The position numbers and the translations under genes were made by a program. This document shows positions 11,465 through 20,968 of a stretch of DNA of 64,000 nt, one piece after another; the stretch's first letter is position 1, and every line of letters begins with the position of its first letter. A model generated the notes under the pieces. That model did no database searches, was not told the origin of the DNA, and saw only the letters and a program-made list of their open reading frames with translations. The DNA is from an uncultured SAR86 cluster bacterium (lineage in GTDB: Bacteria > Pseudomonadota > Gammaproteobacteria > Magnimaribacterales > AG-339-G14), in NCBI GenBank assembly GCA_902595715.1, contig CACJRI010000008.1:1-64000 (forward strand), in the 5' to 3' direction.

Positions 11465-12385
11465 TTATTCCTTTTTAAAGGGCTTGATGATTTGTTCAAG
11501 TTGGTCAAGGTCCTTATAGGAGAAGGAAATTTTTCCACTGCCGTTTTTTTTATGAGAAATGATGACTTGTGAATTAACCGCATCGCTAAGAGAATTTTCT
11601 AGTGCCACAATATTTGGGTCTTTCGAAGAGCTTCGTGCTCTGCCTGTTTTTTTGTTTAAATATGAGCTTGCTAACTTTTCGGCTTGCCTGACAGACAGAC
11701 CTGAAGAAATTATCTTTTTACCTATTTGCTCCTGGTGGCCCGGAGGCAGGGATAACAAGGCTCTGGCATGGCCCATTGTTAGCCTGCCATCAAAAAGCAT
11801 TTTTTGGATTGGTTTAGAAAGCTGCAAAAGTCTCAATGAGTTTGCAATAGCCGATCTTGATTTTCCCAATGCCTCTCCCATGGATTGCTGAGTAAGCCCA
11901 AATTCTTGTTGCAGCCTCAACATTCCTTCTGCCTCTTCTAGCGGGTTCAGGTCTTCTCTTTGTAAGTTCTCTATGAGGCCCACGGTCAAGGCCGATTCTT
12001 CAGAGTCATCTCTTATTAGAACGGGAACAGTATTTAAGCCGGCTAATTTTGATGCTCTGAGCCTTCTTTCTCCGGCAACCAATTCATAGCCCTTAGCAAG
12101 CTTTCTAACAATTAAAGGCTGAATTACGCCTTGAGTTTTAATTGAGTCAGACAGCTCTTTAATACTTTCTGGCGGGATGTTTTTTCTTGCCTGAAACCTG
12201 CTTGGTTTAATGCTGCTTATTTCGGCTTGAGTGACCCCAAGACTGGGTTTATTTGTTGCCTCTTCTTTTTTGGCGGGTAAGGGATCTTCAGAACCAACGA
12301 AGGCGCCCATACCTCTGTTTTTTTTCTTTTCTTGCTCAGGCGACAAAAAGGCTGATAGTCCTCTTTTCTTTTTTTCAGGCGACAT
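11465..12385 (-). CDS. parB: Chromosome partitioning protein ParB
   Basis: ParB is a CTP-dependent clamp that loads at parS and organises the origin region for segregation. The frame opens at a TTG (12397), but ATG 12385, preceded by GAGGATAAAA, gives a natural start (MSPEKKKRGLSAFL) and 306 aa. An N-terminal ParA-stimulating basic segment is followed by the ParB/Srx fold with ELVAGERRLRASKLAG and ENLQREDLNPLEEA (the GERR and ENLQR boxes), a helix-turn-helix around LTQQSMGEALGKSRS, and a C-terminal dimerisation region. It overlaps the parA stop by 11 nt. A parS-like site is found in recF about 10 kb away. Confidence 0.96.
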   Translation of the reverse strand: MSPEKKKRGLSAFLSPEQEKKKNRGMGAFVGSEDPLPAKKEEATNKPSLGVTQAEISSIKPSRFQARKNIPPESIKELSDSIKTQGVIQPLIVRKLAKGYELVAGERRLRASKLAGLNTVPVLIRDDSEESALTVGLIENLQREDLNPLEEAEGMLRLQQEFGLTQQSMGEALGKSRSAIANSLRLLQLSKPIQKMLFDGRLTMGHARALLSLPPGHQEQIGKKIISSGLSVRQAEKLASSYLNKKTGRARSSSKDPNIVALENSLSDAVNSQVIISHKKNGSGKISFSYKDLDQLEQIIKPFKKE

Positions 12386-13151
12386 TTTTATCCTCAAACT
12401 TCATTATTATTTCGCCAGCAAGCGCAAAATAAGCCAAGGTGCCTTTGGCATCTGGATCAATGTACATGATTGGCTTTCCCTCCGATGGAGCCTCTGCAAG
12501 CAAGTCGCATCTCGGGATAATGGTGCTGAATACCTGCTGAGAAAGAGACTGCTCGAGCTTTTCAGATATTTCTCTGGCCCTTTCTTTTTCTTGATCAAAC
12601 ATGGTTCTTAAGATTCCATCAATTTTTAAGTTGCTGCCCGTAGCTTCATTTATCTCAATTATCGTCTTCTGCATTGCAGCCAAGCCCTCAATTGAAAAGT
12701 GCTCGCATTGCAGCGGGATGATTATTTTATCCGCCGCTCTCAAAGCGCTAACAGACAACATGCCTAGTGAAGGCGGGCTGTCAATTAAGCAATAATCATA
12801 TTTATGGGCCAATAGGTTGAGCTTTCCTTTCAAAATTGAAGTAGGGTCGGGAACCCTTGCCATCTCTAGCTCTGCAGAAATCAGATCAGGGCTGCCTGGA
12901 ATTACGTCAAAGTTAAAGTCAGCTTTTCTTTGAATTAAGCTTTCCAATGAAGCGTCGTCAAGCAGCACGTCGGTAATGGTGGTTTCTTCGTATGTCTTCT
13001 TTCCGCCTAGCCCAGTAGTTAGGTTGGCCTGCGAGTCTATGTCCAATAAAAGAATTTTTCTTCCTGCGGCTGCCAAGCTTGCAGCCAGATTTAAAGTTGT
13101 AGTGGTTTTTCCTACGCCCCCCTTTTGGTTTGCTACAACAAGAGTTTTCAC
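12375..13151 (-). CDS. parA: Chromosome partitioning ATPase ParA (Soj)
   Basis: ParA is a Walker-type ATPase that drives ParB-parS complexes along the nucleoid. The 258-aa protein begins with the deviant Walker A KGGVGKTTT (about residues 9-17), has LLLDIDSQANLT as the Walker A' region and YCLIDSPPSLG as Walker B. Its size is typical of chromosomal (small) ParA without an N-terminal HTH, which argues against a plasmid origin. It lies 18 nt downstream of rsmG, in the common rsmG-parA-parB order. Confidence 0.97.
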   Translation of the reverse strand: MKTLVVANQKGGVGKTTTTLNLAASLAAAGRKILLLDIDSQANLTTGLGGKKTYEETTITDVLLDDASLESLIQRKADFNFDVIPGSPDLISAELEMARVPDPTSILKGKLNLLAHKYDYCLIDSPPSLGMLSVSALRAADKIIIPLQCEHFSIEGLAAMQKTIIEINEATGSNLKIDGILRTMFDQEKERAREISEKLEQSLSQQVFSTIIPRCDLLAEAPSEGKPIMYIDPDAKGTLAYFALAGEIIMKFEDKNVA

Positions 13152-13169
13152 AAGCTTACTATAGCAGTT

Positions 13170-13766
13170 TTAGGACATTTGAATTTCCAAGAAGCCTCTT
13201 TTTTTTCCAAGAATTTTAGATGCTTCTGACTCTTTATAGACAATATCAAAATCAGGAACAGAAAGGGCTTCCGCCTCAGAAACCATTAAAATTATCTTGT
13301 TCTCCTTCGAAATTTTGTTTTTCAAGCTTTTTAATAACGCAGCTGGTTCTTTGAATGCCCTGCAGACAACGTTTGTTTCGTTTATTTGTTTAATTTCCTC
13401 CACCCTTGCGTTCTTTATCGAGATTGAATTCAGCCCAAGCTCATTTTTTATATGTATTAAAAAAGACGTTTTTTTTCTATTTGAGTCTACCAAGGTTAGC
13501 TCTCTGTTGGGGTCTATAATCCCCAAGCAAATCCCCGGAAAACCCGATCCCGTACCCAGATCAATTACCGATCCGGGCATAAGATGCTTTTGCAAAACAG
13601 CACAGTCCAAAAAATGCTCTGCTAAATCATTCTTTCTCAAGTTTCTGGATACTAGGTTTCGCGTTTTGTTCCATTTCAAAATTTGGTTTAAATACTTATC
13701 GGCCTGGCTGACCTGGGCGTCAGTTAGATTGAGGCTTGATGCTGCAACCAGCTCTTTAAGGTCCAA
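13170..13766 (-). CDS. rsmG: 16S rRNA (guanine-527-N7)-methyltransferase
   Basis: RsmG (GidB) methylates G527 of 16S rRNA; its loss confers low-level streptomycin resistance in other bacteria. The 198-aa protein contains the SAM-binding motif [13 protein letters not shown] (about residues 67-79), the acidic strand [10 protein letters not shown], and [10 protein letters not shown] matching the family's conserved RA region. Length is slightly below E. coli (207 aa). It overlaps the end of mnmG by 11 nt, in the classical gidA-gidB arrangement. Confidence 0.95.
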   Translation of the reverse strand: MDLKELVAASSLNLTDAQVSQADKYLNQILKWNKTRNLVSRNLRKNDLAEHFLDCAVLQKHLMPGSVIDLGTGSGFPGICLGIIDPNRELTLVDSNRKKTSFLIHIKNELGLNSISIKNARVEEIKQINETNVVCRAFKEPAALLKSLKNKISKENKIILMVSEAEALSVPDFDIVYKESEASKILGKKRGFLEIQMS

Positions 13767-15609
13767 TTTTTTCTTTAAGCAGGCTTTGTTCTTTTTTGAT
13801 ATGAACTAATAAAAGAGAAATGGCAGCGGGCGTTATCCCCGGGATTCTCTGAGCATGGGCTATAGTTTTTGGCAAAACCTTTTTCAACTTTTGCTTTACC
13901 TCATTGGATAGTCCTGTGATTTCAGAAAAAATGATTTCTCTTGGAATTTTTGCGTTTTCGTATTTCTTTATTTTTTTTATTTCTTTGTTTTGTCTTTCTA
14001 TGTAACCAGCATATTTTTTTGTTGTCTCTATGTCCAAAAGTACGCCTTTTTCTGGAAGCGGTCTTTTAATTAAGTTGTAAATATCCTCTAACTTTGCTTC
14101 CGGCCTTTTCAAAACAGAAAGAACGGGTTGTTTTGATTTGTTTTTTCCTCCAAATGAAGAAGGGTCAATTTTTATTTTTTCAAGCTCCTGTGTTTCTGAG
14201 TCTATTTTAGACATTTTCTTTTGAAAGGTATCCCACCTGTCGTTGCTTATAATTCCCAAAGAATGTGCATAAGGCGTCATTCTTTGGTCGGCGTTATCTT
14301 CCCTGAGAAGAAGCCTGTGCTCTGCTCTGCTTGTAAACATCCTGTAAGGCTCTTTCGTACCTAGGGTTATTAGGTCGTCTACCAAAACTCCTATGTAACT
14401 ATTCCCTCTTGACTCTATCCAAGGATCTTTGTCATCTAAACTTAGCGCGGCATTTATTCCAGCCACCAAACCTTGCGCTGCTGCCTCTTCATAACCGGTA
14501 GTGCCGTTTATTTGCCCAGCAAAGTAAAGGTTTTCGATTCTTTTTGTCTCTAGGGTTTGAGAAAGGTTTCTCGGATCGAAAAAATCATATTCAACCGCAT
14601 ATCCAAATTGACTGATCTTAGCCCTTTCAAATCCCAAAATGCTTTTAACCATTTTTTCTTGAATATCTTTTGGCATGCTTGTTGATATGCCGTTTGGATA
14701 AACTTCATCAGATGTAAGCCCTTCGGGCTCTATGAATATTTGATGAGATTCTTTGTCGGCAAATCTATGAATCTTGTCTTCAATTGAAGGGCAGTATCGT
14801 GGTCCAACCCCGTCTATTCTTCCTGAAAACATCGGAGACCTATCAAGCCCGGATCTAATAAAGTCATGGGTTTTTTTGTTCGTTCTTGTGATAAAACAAT
14901 TCATTTGTTCGGGGTGCATATCAGGCGAGCCAATGAAAGACATACATGGTCTTGGCGAATCTCCTGGTTGGGCTTCTAATGCTGAAAAATCTATTGATGA
15001 TGTGAGTATTCTAGGAGGGGTCCCTGTTTTTAATCTAGCATCTCCTAGGTCTAAAGACCTCAAACAGTTTGCAAGTATCTTTGATGATTTTGATCTCTTT
15101 CTTCCTCCTTCTTCTTCCTCTTCTCCAGTGAATAATTTTCCATTTAAAAAAGTTCCTGCGGTTAAAATTATCTTTTTTGCGCTTATTATTTCTCCGTTTT
15201 TTAGCTTTACCCCAGTGGCCCTGCCTTTTTTTACTTCTATATCAACCACCTCTTCAGATACAGATGTTAGTAAGTCCTCACTATCAATTAAAGACTTGAC
15301 TGCCTTGCTATACAAAATCCTATCTGACTGGGATCTAGTGGCCCTGACAGCTGGTCCTTTAGAAGCATTCAAGACCTTGAAGTGAATACCTGCTTTGTCA
15401 GCACAAACCCCCATCAGTCCTCCCATGGCATCTATTTCTCGAACAAGGTGGCTTTTGCCCAAGCCCCCAATGGCAGGATTACAAGACATCTGTCCTATTG
15501 TTGAAACATCATGAGTAACAAGCAAAACTTTCTTTTTAAATCTAGAGGCAGCATAGGCAGCTTCACAACCGGCGTGTCCTCCTCCTATTACAATGATATC
15601 CACACTCAT
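13756..15609 (-). CDS. mnmG: tRNA uridine-5-carboxymethylaminomethyl modification enzyme, FAD subunit
   Basis: MnmG (GidA) works with MnmE to modify the wobble uridine of several tRNAs. The protein begins [21 protein letters not shown] with the FAD-binding GxGxxG, contains [30 protein letters not shown] and [18 protein letters not shown], and ends with the PAAISLLL segment typical of the C-terminal helical domain. The frame extends upstream to a TTG at 15615, but ATG 15609 gives the family start and 617 aa. The run around [11 protein letters not shown] (13756-frame middle, near 15100-15127 in DNA) is a local Glu/Arg-rich linker. The start borders the origin candidate. Confidence 0.97.
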   Translation of the reverse strand: MSVDIIVIGGGHAGCEAAYAASRFKKKVLLVTHDVSTIGQMSCNPAIGGLGKSHLVREIDAMGGLMGVCADKAGIHFKVLNASKGPAVRATRSQSDRILYSKAVKSLIDSEDLLTSVSEEVVDIEVKKGRATGVKLKNGEIISAKKIILTAGTFLNGKLFTGEEEEEGGRKRSKSSKILANCLRSLDLGDARLKTGTPPRILTSSIDFSALEAQPGDSPRPCMSFIGSPDMHPEQMNCFITRTNKKTHDFIRSGLDRSPMFSGRIDGVGPRYCPSIEDKIHRFADKESHQIFIEPEGLTSDEVYPNGISTSMPKDIQEKMVKSILGFERAKISQFGYAVEYDFFDPRNLSQTLETKRIENLYFAGQINGTTGYEEAAAQGLVAGINAALSLDDKDPWIESRGNSYIGVLVDDLITLGTKEPYRMFTSRAEHRLLLREDNADQRMTPYAHSLGIISNDRWDTFQKKMSKIDSETQELEKIKIDPSSFGGKNKSKQPVLSVLKRPEAKLEDIYNLIKRPLPEKGVLLDIETTKKYAGYIERQNKEIKKIKKYENAKIPREIIFSEITGLSNEVKQKLKKVLPKTIAHAQRIPGITPAAISLLLVHIKKEQSLLKEKIGP

Positions 15610-15845
15610 AAACAAATATTATATGAATTATTTATATTAATTGGTTTATATTGTTATTGTTATAGGGTAGCGCATATTCTGTTGATAACTTATCCAGGCT
15701 AATAGCTGAAAGCACTGGAGCTAATAATATCCCCTTAAATAGTCTGTATATATTTTGAGAACAAAGCTGTATTACTTGTGAGTAAAGACAATCTTCAAAA
15801 TCGGCTTCAAAACCTTTAACAATTTATACACTCTTATCAACAGCA
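15610..15845. other. Candidate replication origin (oriC) in the mnmG-mnmE interval
   Basis: This 236-bp interval has no ORF. Positions 15611-15665 next to mnmG are extremely AT-rich (about 48 of 55 bases), as for a DNA-unwinding element. DnaA-box-like 9-mers follow: TGTTGATAA at 15680-15688 (complement of TTATCAACA), TTATCCAGG at 15690-15698, TTATACACT at 15824-15832 and TTATCAACA at 15834-15842. Each differs from TTATNCACA by one or two bases. In E. coli the unwinding element also lies on the gidA side of oriC. The rpmH-dnaA interval is a competing candidate, with better boxes but a shorter AT-rich block. Confidence 0.5.
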
Positions 15846-17147
15846 TTATTTACCAATGCAAAATTTATTAAATATCTTTCCTAGCAAATCGTCAGAAGAG
15901 ATAGGATCATATATTTCTCCCAAAAGCTCATCGCAGCTTTTTAAATTTTCAGCCACTAGTTCTAAATTAGAACTAACCAAGACAGGGGAAATTAAAGCTA
16001 TGTTCTTGTATGCTTTTTTTATTAAATCTAAATGTCTAATATTTACTGACAAGAGTTCTGCTTGATTTAATTTCAAAAAATTATGAGCAAGGGCTTTTTT
16101 AAGTAACTTAAGGTTTTTTTTCGTTTTTGCAGAAACCGCAAGCCCTCCAACAGGAGCCTTCTTTTTAGTAAGATCAATCTTGTTCAATACAAAAATATTT
16201 TTTTTATTCTTTGCAATTGGCAATTTATCAAAATCACTTTCTTTATCAGCTAAGTAAATAACAATGTCAGCCCTTTTAAGTGCTTTTTTGGACAATTCTA
16301 TGCCTTCTTTTTCGATTTTGTCTAAAGTTTTTCTAATTCCAGCAGTATCGCTAAATACAAACCTGATTCCATCAATTAAGCAAGAAGAAGTAACAACATC
16401 TCTAGTCGTTCCTTGTTTTTCATTAACAATAGATACTTTTTTGCCGATTATAGCGTTAATTAGGGTTGATTTCCCTGAATTTGGAGGACCAATAACAACA
16501 ACTTTTACATCGTTAGAAATTGAACTATATGCCTTCATGTCCTCATTAAATGAATCGAAAAATAGTTTAAATTCATCAATTTTGCTTATAACCTCTTCGA
16601 TATAAACATTTACATCTTCATCCACAAAATCAATTAATGTTTCTACCAGAACCCTTGTCTCTCTCAATTTATCTTGAATAGCTGATATTTTAAATTTTAG
16701 TCCTCCTTCAAGGCTGTTCTGTGCGGCTTTCAAAGAAGCCTTTGAATTGGCGTTTATAATATCTATTACAGCCTCAGACTGATCCAGAGAAAGCTTATTA
16801 TTCAAAAAAGCTCTTAGAGTAAATTCACCTGGCTTAGCTATTTTTGCCCCTGAATTCAGGCATTTCTTTATTACTTCTTCAACAATATAAGGATTACCAT
16901 GAGTTGAAATTTCTACAACATCTTCCCCTGTATAAGAATTCGGTGATTTAAAAATAGTAAGTACACACTTCTCAATTAAACCATCACTTAAAGGAAACTT
17001 AATTAAAGATATCTGTTTTTTAAGCTTATTTTTTGTGATTTTTTGAATAATAGAAAAGGCTTTGTTACCAGACAGCCTTATTATAGAAATAGCCCCTCTT
17101 CCTGGCGGAGATGAACAAGCTACTATAGTATCTTTTTCACTAAGCAC
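15846..17147 (-). CDS. mnmE: tRNA modification GTPase MnmE
   Basis: MnmE is the GTPase partner of MnmG in wobble-uridine modification. The open frame extends to 17234, but family alignment from memory (SEKDTIVACSSPPGRGAIS) places the start at GTG 17147, giving 433 aa and an 8-nt overlap with the yidC stop. Visible are the THF-binding N-domain, the G domain with GPPNSGKSTL, GTTRD, DTAG and NKID, and the C-terminal FCIGK, which matches the conserved CxGK end with its catalytic Cys. Length is a little under E. coli (454 aa). Confidence 0.95.
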   Translation of the reverse strand: MLSEKDTIVACSSPPGRGAISIIRLSGNKAFSIIQKITKNKLKKQISLIKFPLSDGLIEKCVLTIFKSPNSYTGEDVVEISTHGNPYIVEEVIKKCLNSGAKIAKPGEFTLRAFLNNKLSLDQSEAVIDIINANSKASLKAAQNSLEGGLKFKISAIQDKLRETRVLVETLIDFVDEDVNVYIEEVISKIDEFKLFFDSFNEDMKAYSSISNDVKVVVIGPPNSGKSTLINAIIGKKVSIVNEKQGTTRDVVTSSCLIDGIRFVFSDTAGIRKTLDKIEKEGIELSKKALKRADIVIYLADKESDFDKLPIAKNKKNIFVLNKIDLTKKKAPVGGLAVSAKTKKNLKLLKKALAHNFLKLNQAELLSVNIRHLDLIKKAYKNIALISPVLVSSNLELVAENLKSCDELLGEIYDPISSDDLLGKIFNKFCIGK

Positions 17148-18780
17148 TTCTAGGAGAATGCATAAGCATTTGTATTGCAGACACCAGAGAGTTAATGAGC
17201 CAATACAAAACCAGGCCGGCAGGGAAGAAAGCAAACATTACACCAAAAATTAAGGGCATAAACTTAAATATCCTCGCTTGCATTGGGTCTATCCCAGCAG
17301 GCTGCGGTTGAAGCATTTGCATAGCCCACATGGCCCCAATGTTTAGAATAGGCAATATGAAAAGGGGGTCTCTTGATGATAAATCGGTGATCCAAATCAA
17401 AAAAGGAGCATATCTTAGCTCAACGGTTTCAATCAAAACCCAATAAAAGGCAAGAAAAAAGGGCATTTGGAGCAACATCGGCAGACATCCAAGCGCCGGA
17501 TTAACTTTCTCGTCCTTATAAAGCTTCATCATTGCTTGTGACATCGCCTGACGGTCCCCAGAATGTCTTTCTTGAATATCTTTAAGTTGAGGCTGAATTT
17601 GCCTCATTTTGCCCATTGATTTATATGAAACGTAAGATAACGGCCATAAAATTACTTTTATTAACAAAGTAACCAAAACAATAGCCCATCCCCAATTTCC
17701 GACCATATCAAAGAAGAATTGCATAGCCAGAAACATTGGCTGCCCTATCCAATATAAAAACCCATAATCTACCGCCAAAGGAAGGTCTTGGTTTGCCTTG
17801 GATAACTCTGACTGAACTTTTGGACCAAAATACAGTGAATAACTAAAAGATATCTCTTCATATGGCTGAATTTTTATTGGCCTGCCAACAAACCCAACCG
17901 AAAACCTCTCGTTTGTTTTGTTTTTTTTCCCAACGAAAACATTAATGTTTTCTTGGTCAGGAACAATCGCAGTAAGGAAATAGTGTTCTAAAAAAGCAGC
18001 CCAACCTTTTATAGAATTTTCTTTGAAATCGTTTTCCTCTAGCTCTCCTAGATTAACTTTTTGATAATTATCAGACTCGGTAGAAAAAACTGGGCCAAGG
18101 TAAGCAAAGTTTGCAGGATCTCCGAAAAAGGCTCCTTCAGCCCCAGGAGGCTTAAGAGAGTTTCTTTCTATTTTTGAATAAGAAGAAGAATTTATAATCT
18201 CTGAAGATAAGTTTTTAATGGTGTGTTTAACTTCTACAAAATAATCTTCAGGCTGGAAAGATATAGTCTTCGATTCTTTAAGAGAAGCAGACTCTCTTAC
18301 AAACTTGTAGCTATTTGTATCTGAACTTCTATTTATATCTTCAATCTTGAATGAAGAAAAATCTTGGTTAGCATTATCTCCAAATACAAATCCAGATAAT
18401 TGCGAGTATTCGTTTCTCCCGCAAGCATCAAACATTAGCTTGTTGTTATCTGAGCCTATTTCGTCTGGATAATTTTTTAATTCAGCTTTTTTAAAAGAAC
18501 CGTCCACTAGATCAACAGAAATTTTCCAATTTTTGGAATCTATCTCGTAATCGTCACCTGAAGCACAAGTTGTTGATACGGCATTTGTAATTAATTCTTC
18601 AGGCTCATTTTTAATACTCTCGTCAATGAAACCAAAGTCTTCTTTTGGTGAGTTAGTACTTACTTCGCTTTTAACATCTTGAAATGCTGGCGCGCTAGAT
18701 GGAGGATCCCACCTAATAATTAAGAAATAGCTCATAATGAACACACAAGCTATCAGAAAGTATCTTTGAAAATTTTCCAT
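17140..18780 (-). CDS. yidC: Membrane protein insertase YidC
   Basis: YidC inserts and folds inner-membrane proteins such as F0 subunits. The 546-aa gram-negative form has an N-terminal membrane anchor (residues about 7-24), a large periplasmic beta domain (about 60-330), and a C-terminal five-helix core with NWGWAIVLVTLLIKV, PLSYVSYKSMGKMRQIQP, LGCLPMLLQMPFFLAFYWVL and FFPAGLVLYWLINSL. The conserved positively charged groove residue is the Arg/Lys-rich start of the coiled-coil region. It abuts yidD (stop/start share position 18780). Confidence 0.96.
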   Translation of the reverse strand: MENFQRYFLIACVFIMSYFLIIRWDPPSSAPAFQDVKSEVSTNSPKEDFGFIDESIKNEPEELITNAVSTTCASGDDYEIDSKNWKISVDLVDGSFKKAELKNYPDEIGSDNNKLMFDACGRNEYSQLSGFVFGDNANQDFSSFKIEDINRSSDTNSYKFVRESASLKESKTISFQPEDYFVEVKHTIKNLSSEIINSSSYSKIERNSLKPPGAEGAFFGDPANFAYLGPVFSTESDNYQKVNLGELEENDFKENSIKGWAAFLEHYFLTAIVPDQENINVFVGKKNKTNERFSVGFVGRPIKIQPYEEISFSYSLYFGPKVQSELSKANQDLPLAVDYGFLYWIGQPMFLAMQFFFDMVGNWGWAIVLVTLLIKVILWPLSYVSYKSMGKMRQIQPQLKDIQERHSGDRQAMSQAMMKLYKDEKVNPALGCLPMLLQMPFFLAFYWVLIETVELRYAPFLIWITDLSSRDPLFILPILNIGAMWAMQMLQPQPAGIDPMQARIFKFMPLIFGVMFAFFPAGLVLYWLINSLVSAIQMLMHSPRSA

Positions 18781-19001
18781 TATTCTTTGTTTTCAGGAAC
18801 AGGGTCATACCCTTTAGGGCCCCAGGGATGACATTTAGAAATCCTTTTTATTCCGAGATTTAAACCTTTAAGAACGCCATGATGTTTAATAGCTTCTATG
18901 GTGTATTGGCTACATGTCGGCTGAAATCTGCAATTTGAACCTAACAATGGGCTTAATGTAATTTGATAAAATTTAATTAAATATATAATTATTTTCTTCA
19001 T
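18780..19001 (-). CDS. yidD: Membrane protein insertion efficiency factor YidD
   Basis: This small membrane-associated protein of the Oxa1/YidC pathway has 73 aa. It shows the family signature: an amphipathic N-terminus [18 protein letters not shown], then [44 protein letters not shown]. The three cysteines (NCRF, PTCS, KCHP) are all in place. It overlaps the 3' end of rnpA by 29 nt, the normal arrangement in this cluster. Confidence 0.95.
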   Translation of the reverse strand: MKKIIIYLIKFYQITLSPLLGSNCRFQPTCSQYTIEAIKHHGVLKGLNLGIKRISKCHPWGPKGYDPVPENKE

Positions 19002-19329
19002 TCAATTTCTTTGTTAAATTCAAAAACAGAGTTTTTATTTCTCTTCTTAATTTATCTTTTTTAAAATCTAATATCCTTTTTTTTGAAACCACAACCAATG
19101 ATACTTTAGATGCCGCAAAGACTTCGATAGATAAATTCCTAATAATTCTTTTTAAATAGTTTCTGTGAACTGCAAGTTTAATATTTTTTTTGGGAAGAAT
19201 CATGCCCAGCCTAAAATTGTCGTTAGTTATTAAAATTAAAGCTTTAAAATTTTCTGAATTTATATTTTGAATGCAATTATTAAAGACTTCGTCGAAGTCA
19301 TTCTTTCCTATTAAAGGTTTATATGACAA
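18973..19329 (-). CDS. rnpA: Ribonuclease P protein component
   Basis: RnpA is the protein subunit of RNase P, which removes 5' leaders from pre-tRNAs. The 118-aa basic protein has the diagnostic [16 protein letters not shown] segment (family RNR-like motif N-R-x-x-x-K/R-R) and the [23 protein letters not shown]-terminal part. The start appears to be TTG at 19329, one base after the rpmH stop; no ATG is suitably placed, so coupling to rpmH translation is likely. The sequence is divergent, as usual for this family. Confidence 0.9.
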   Translation of the reverse strand: MSYKPLIGKNDFDEVFNNCIQNINSENFKALILITNDNFRLGMILPKKNIKLAVHRNYLKRIIRNLSIEVFAASKVSLVVVSKKRILDFKKDKLRREIKTLFLNLTKKLNEENNYIFN

Positions 19330-19330
19330 T

Positions 19331-19465
19331 TTAAACTGTAAGAGACTTTCTTCCTTTGCTTCTTCTGCTTTTTAAAACTTGTTTTCCTGAAACGCTAGAG
19401 TTTCTAGTTCTGAAGCCATGAGTTCTTTTTCTTTTTATCTTGCTGGGTTGATAAGTTCTTTTCAT
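19331..19465 (-). CDS. rpmH: 50S ribosomal protein L34
   Basis: L34 is a 44-aa basic ribosomal protein. From ATG 19465 it reads [20 protein letters not shown] and continues with R[22 protein letters not shown], matching the family end to end. The frame stays open 54 nt further upstream, but those extra hydrophobic residues are not part of L34. It is the first gene of the rpmH-rnpA-yidD-yidC-mnmE transcript, diverging from dnaA. Confidence 0.97.
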   Translation of the reverse strand: MKRTYQPSKIKRKRTHGFRTRNSSVSGKQVLKSRRSKGRKSLTV

Positions 19466-19636
19466 TTTTAATGATTTATTTGAGCAGAAGAATAATATAG
19501 ATAGAAAAGATAAAAGCAAGAAAAAAAAAATAGAAAAAAATAGAAAAATCTAATAACTAACAGTTTATCCACAGAAAATTAATAACATATCCTGTGGATA
19601 ACTTTGTGTATAAGGTATATTATCTTTTTATCTCTC
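19466..19636. promoter_or_regulatory. Divergent rpmH/dnaA regulatory region with three DnaA boxes
   Basis: This is an AT-rich intergenic stretch of 171 bp. Three exact matches to TTATNCACA lie close together on the dnaA side: TTATCCACA at 19565-19573 (plus), TGTGGATAA at 19593-19601 (minus orientation) and TGTGTATAA at 19605-19613 (minus orientation). Such a cluster fits dnaA autoregulation and could also serve as an origin, as in Pseudomonas, where oriC sits next to dnaA. A long A-rich run at about 19518-19550 could assist unwinding. Exact promoters cannot be fixed by eye. Confidence 0.75.
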
Positions 19637-20968
19637 ATGATGATCAAATCTTGGAAAAAATGTAAAAAAGCTCTTCAAAAGGAAATGTCCCAAGAAGAAT
19701 TTAATGCCTGGATAAATCCTTTACAGTTTTCTGTAAACAAGTCTCCATCAGGAAGGAAGGATCTTTTTATACTCGCTCCCAATGCCTTCATAAAAGAACA
19801 TGTAAGAGAGAATTACGATGAAATCATTAGAAAACACTTATTAAAAGGAGAATTTTCTGATATGCCGCTTGTTTATGAGCTTATTTCTGTACGTAAACCA
19901 TTGATTAGTAAAGAAAAAAATAAAAATTTGGGTCTTTTTCTTAACAAAGAAAAAACATTAAATGATGATTATACTTTTGATACTTTTGTAGAAGGCAAAT
20001 CTAACAACATAGCTCTTGCAGCAGCTAAGCAAGTTTCCGAGTCCAAAAATGCAGCCTATAATCCTCTATTTATATACGGTGGCGTAGGCCTGGGGAAGAC
20101 TCACCTTATGCATGCTGTTGGAAATAAGCTTAAAGAACAGGACAAATCAAAAAATATTGTTTATGTTCATTCAGAAAGGTTTGTAAGCGACATGGTAAAA
20201 TGCTTGCAATTAGGATCAATAAACGATTTTAAAAATTTTTATAGATCTGTTGACGCGCTTCTTATTGATGATATTCAATTTTTTGCTGGCAAAGAACAAT
20301 CTCAGGAAGAACTTTTTCATACTTTCAATACTTTGCTAGAAGGCGGCCAACAAATGATCCTAACTTGTGATAAATATCCCAAAGAAATAGATGGCTTAGA
20401 AGAGAGGCTTAAATCCAGACTTGGATGGGGCCTGCCTGTAAGTATTGAGCCCCCTGAACTAGAAACAAGAGTTGCAATTCTTTTAACAAAAGCCTCAGAG
20501 ATGGAATTAAAGCTATCAGAAGAGTCAGCTTTTTATATTGCTGAAAAAATTAGATCAAATGTAAGAGAACTTGAGGGCGCCTTAAGGAGAGTAGGTGCTA
20601 ACGCTAAATTTACAAATAGAGAAATTGATATAAATTTAATTAAAGAATCTTTAAAGGATTTACTTGCTATACAACAAAGACAAATAAGCATTGAAAACAT
20701 ACAAAAAATTGTCTCTGACTACTACAACATAAGAGTTTCCGACCTTTTATCCAGCAAAAGAACACGTTCTTTAGCAAGGCCCAGACAAGTTTCCATGTGT
20801 TTATCAAAAGAATTAACTAATCATAGTCTGCCAGAAATTGGTGATTCTTTTGGAGGAAGAGATCATACGACTGTTTTACACGCATGTAGACGAATTACAG
20901 CGCTTAGAGCAGAAGATGCTGATATAGCGGAAGATTACACTAAATTAGTAAGGACGTTGACAGCATGA
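19637..20968 (+). CDS. dnaA: Chromosomal replication initiator protein DnaA
   Basis: DnaA binds DnaA boxes, opens oriC and recruits the helicase. The open frame begins with a TTG at 19604, inside a DnaA box, but ATG 19637 (MMIKSWKKCKKALQKEMSQ) matches the family N-terminus and gives 443 aa. Domain I is followed by a short linker, then the AAA+ domain with Walker A GGVGLGKTHLMHAVGN, Walker B ALLIDDIQFFAGKE and VRELEGALRR (sensor 2 region). The C-terminal helix-turn-helix ends with the GGRDHTTVLHACRRI signature. No clear Shine-Dalgarno sequence is seen. The stop overlaps dnaN. Confidence 0.97.
   Translation: MMIKSWKKCKKALQKEMSQEEFNAWINPLQFSVNKSPSGRKDLFILAPNAFIKEHVRENYDEIIRKHLLKGEFSDMPLVYELISVRKPLISKEKNKNLGLFLNKEKTLNDDYTFDTFVEGKSNNIALAAAKQVSESKNAAYNPLFIYGGVGLGKTHLMHAVGNKLKEQDKSKNIVYVHSERFVSDMVKCLQLGSINDFKNFYRSVDALLIDDIQFFAGKEQSQEELFHTFNTLLEGGQQMILTCDKYPKEIDGLEERLKSRLGWGLPVSIEPPELETRVAILLTKASEMELKLSEESAFYIAEKIRSNVRELEGALRRVGANAKFTNREIDINLIKESLKDLLAIQQRQISIENIQKIVSDYYNIRVSDLLSSKRTRSLARPRQVSMCLSKELTNHSLPEIGDSFGGRDHTTVLHACRRITALRAEDADIAEDYTKLVRTLTA

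Noticed and set aside
15095-15130. CTT/CTC-rich microsatellite-like run in mnmG
   Set aside because: It encodes the Glu/Arg linker of MnmG in frame; not a tandem repeat of regular unit and no sign of phase variation.
14774-15385. A 203-codon plus-strand frame inside mnmG
   Set aside because: Long because of the codon bias of the real minus-strand mnmG gene; the translation is Ser/Phe/Pro-rich without recognisable domains.
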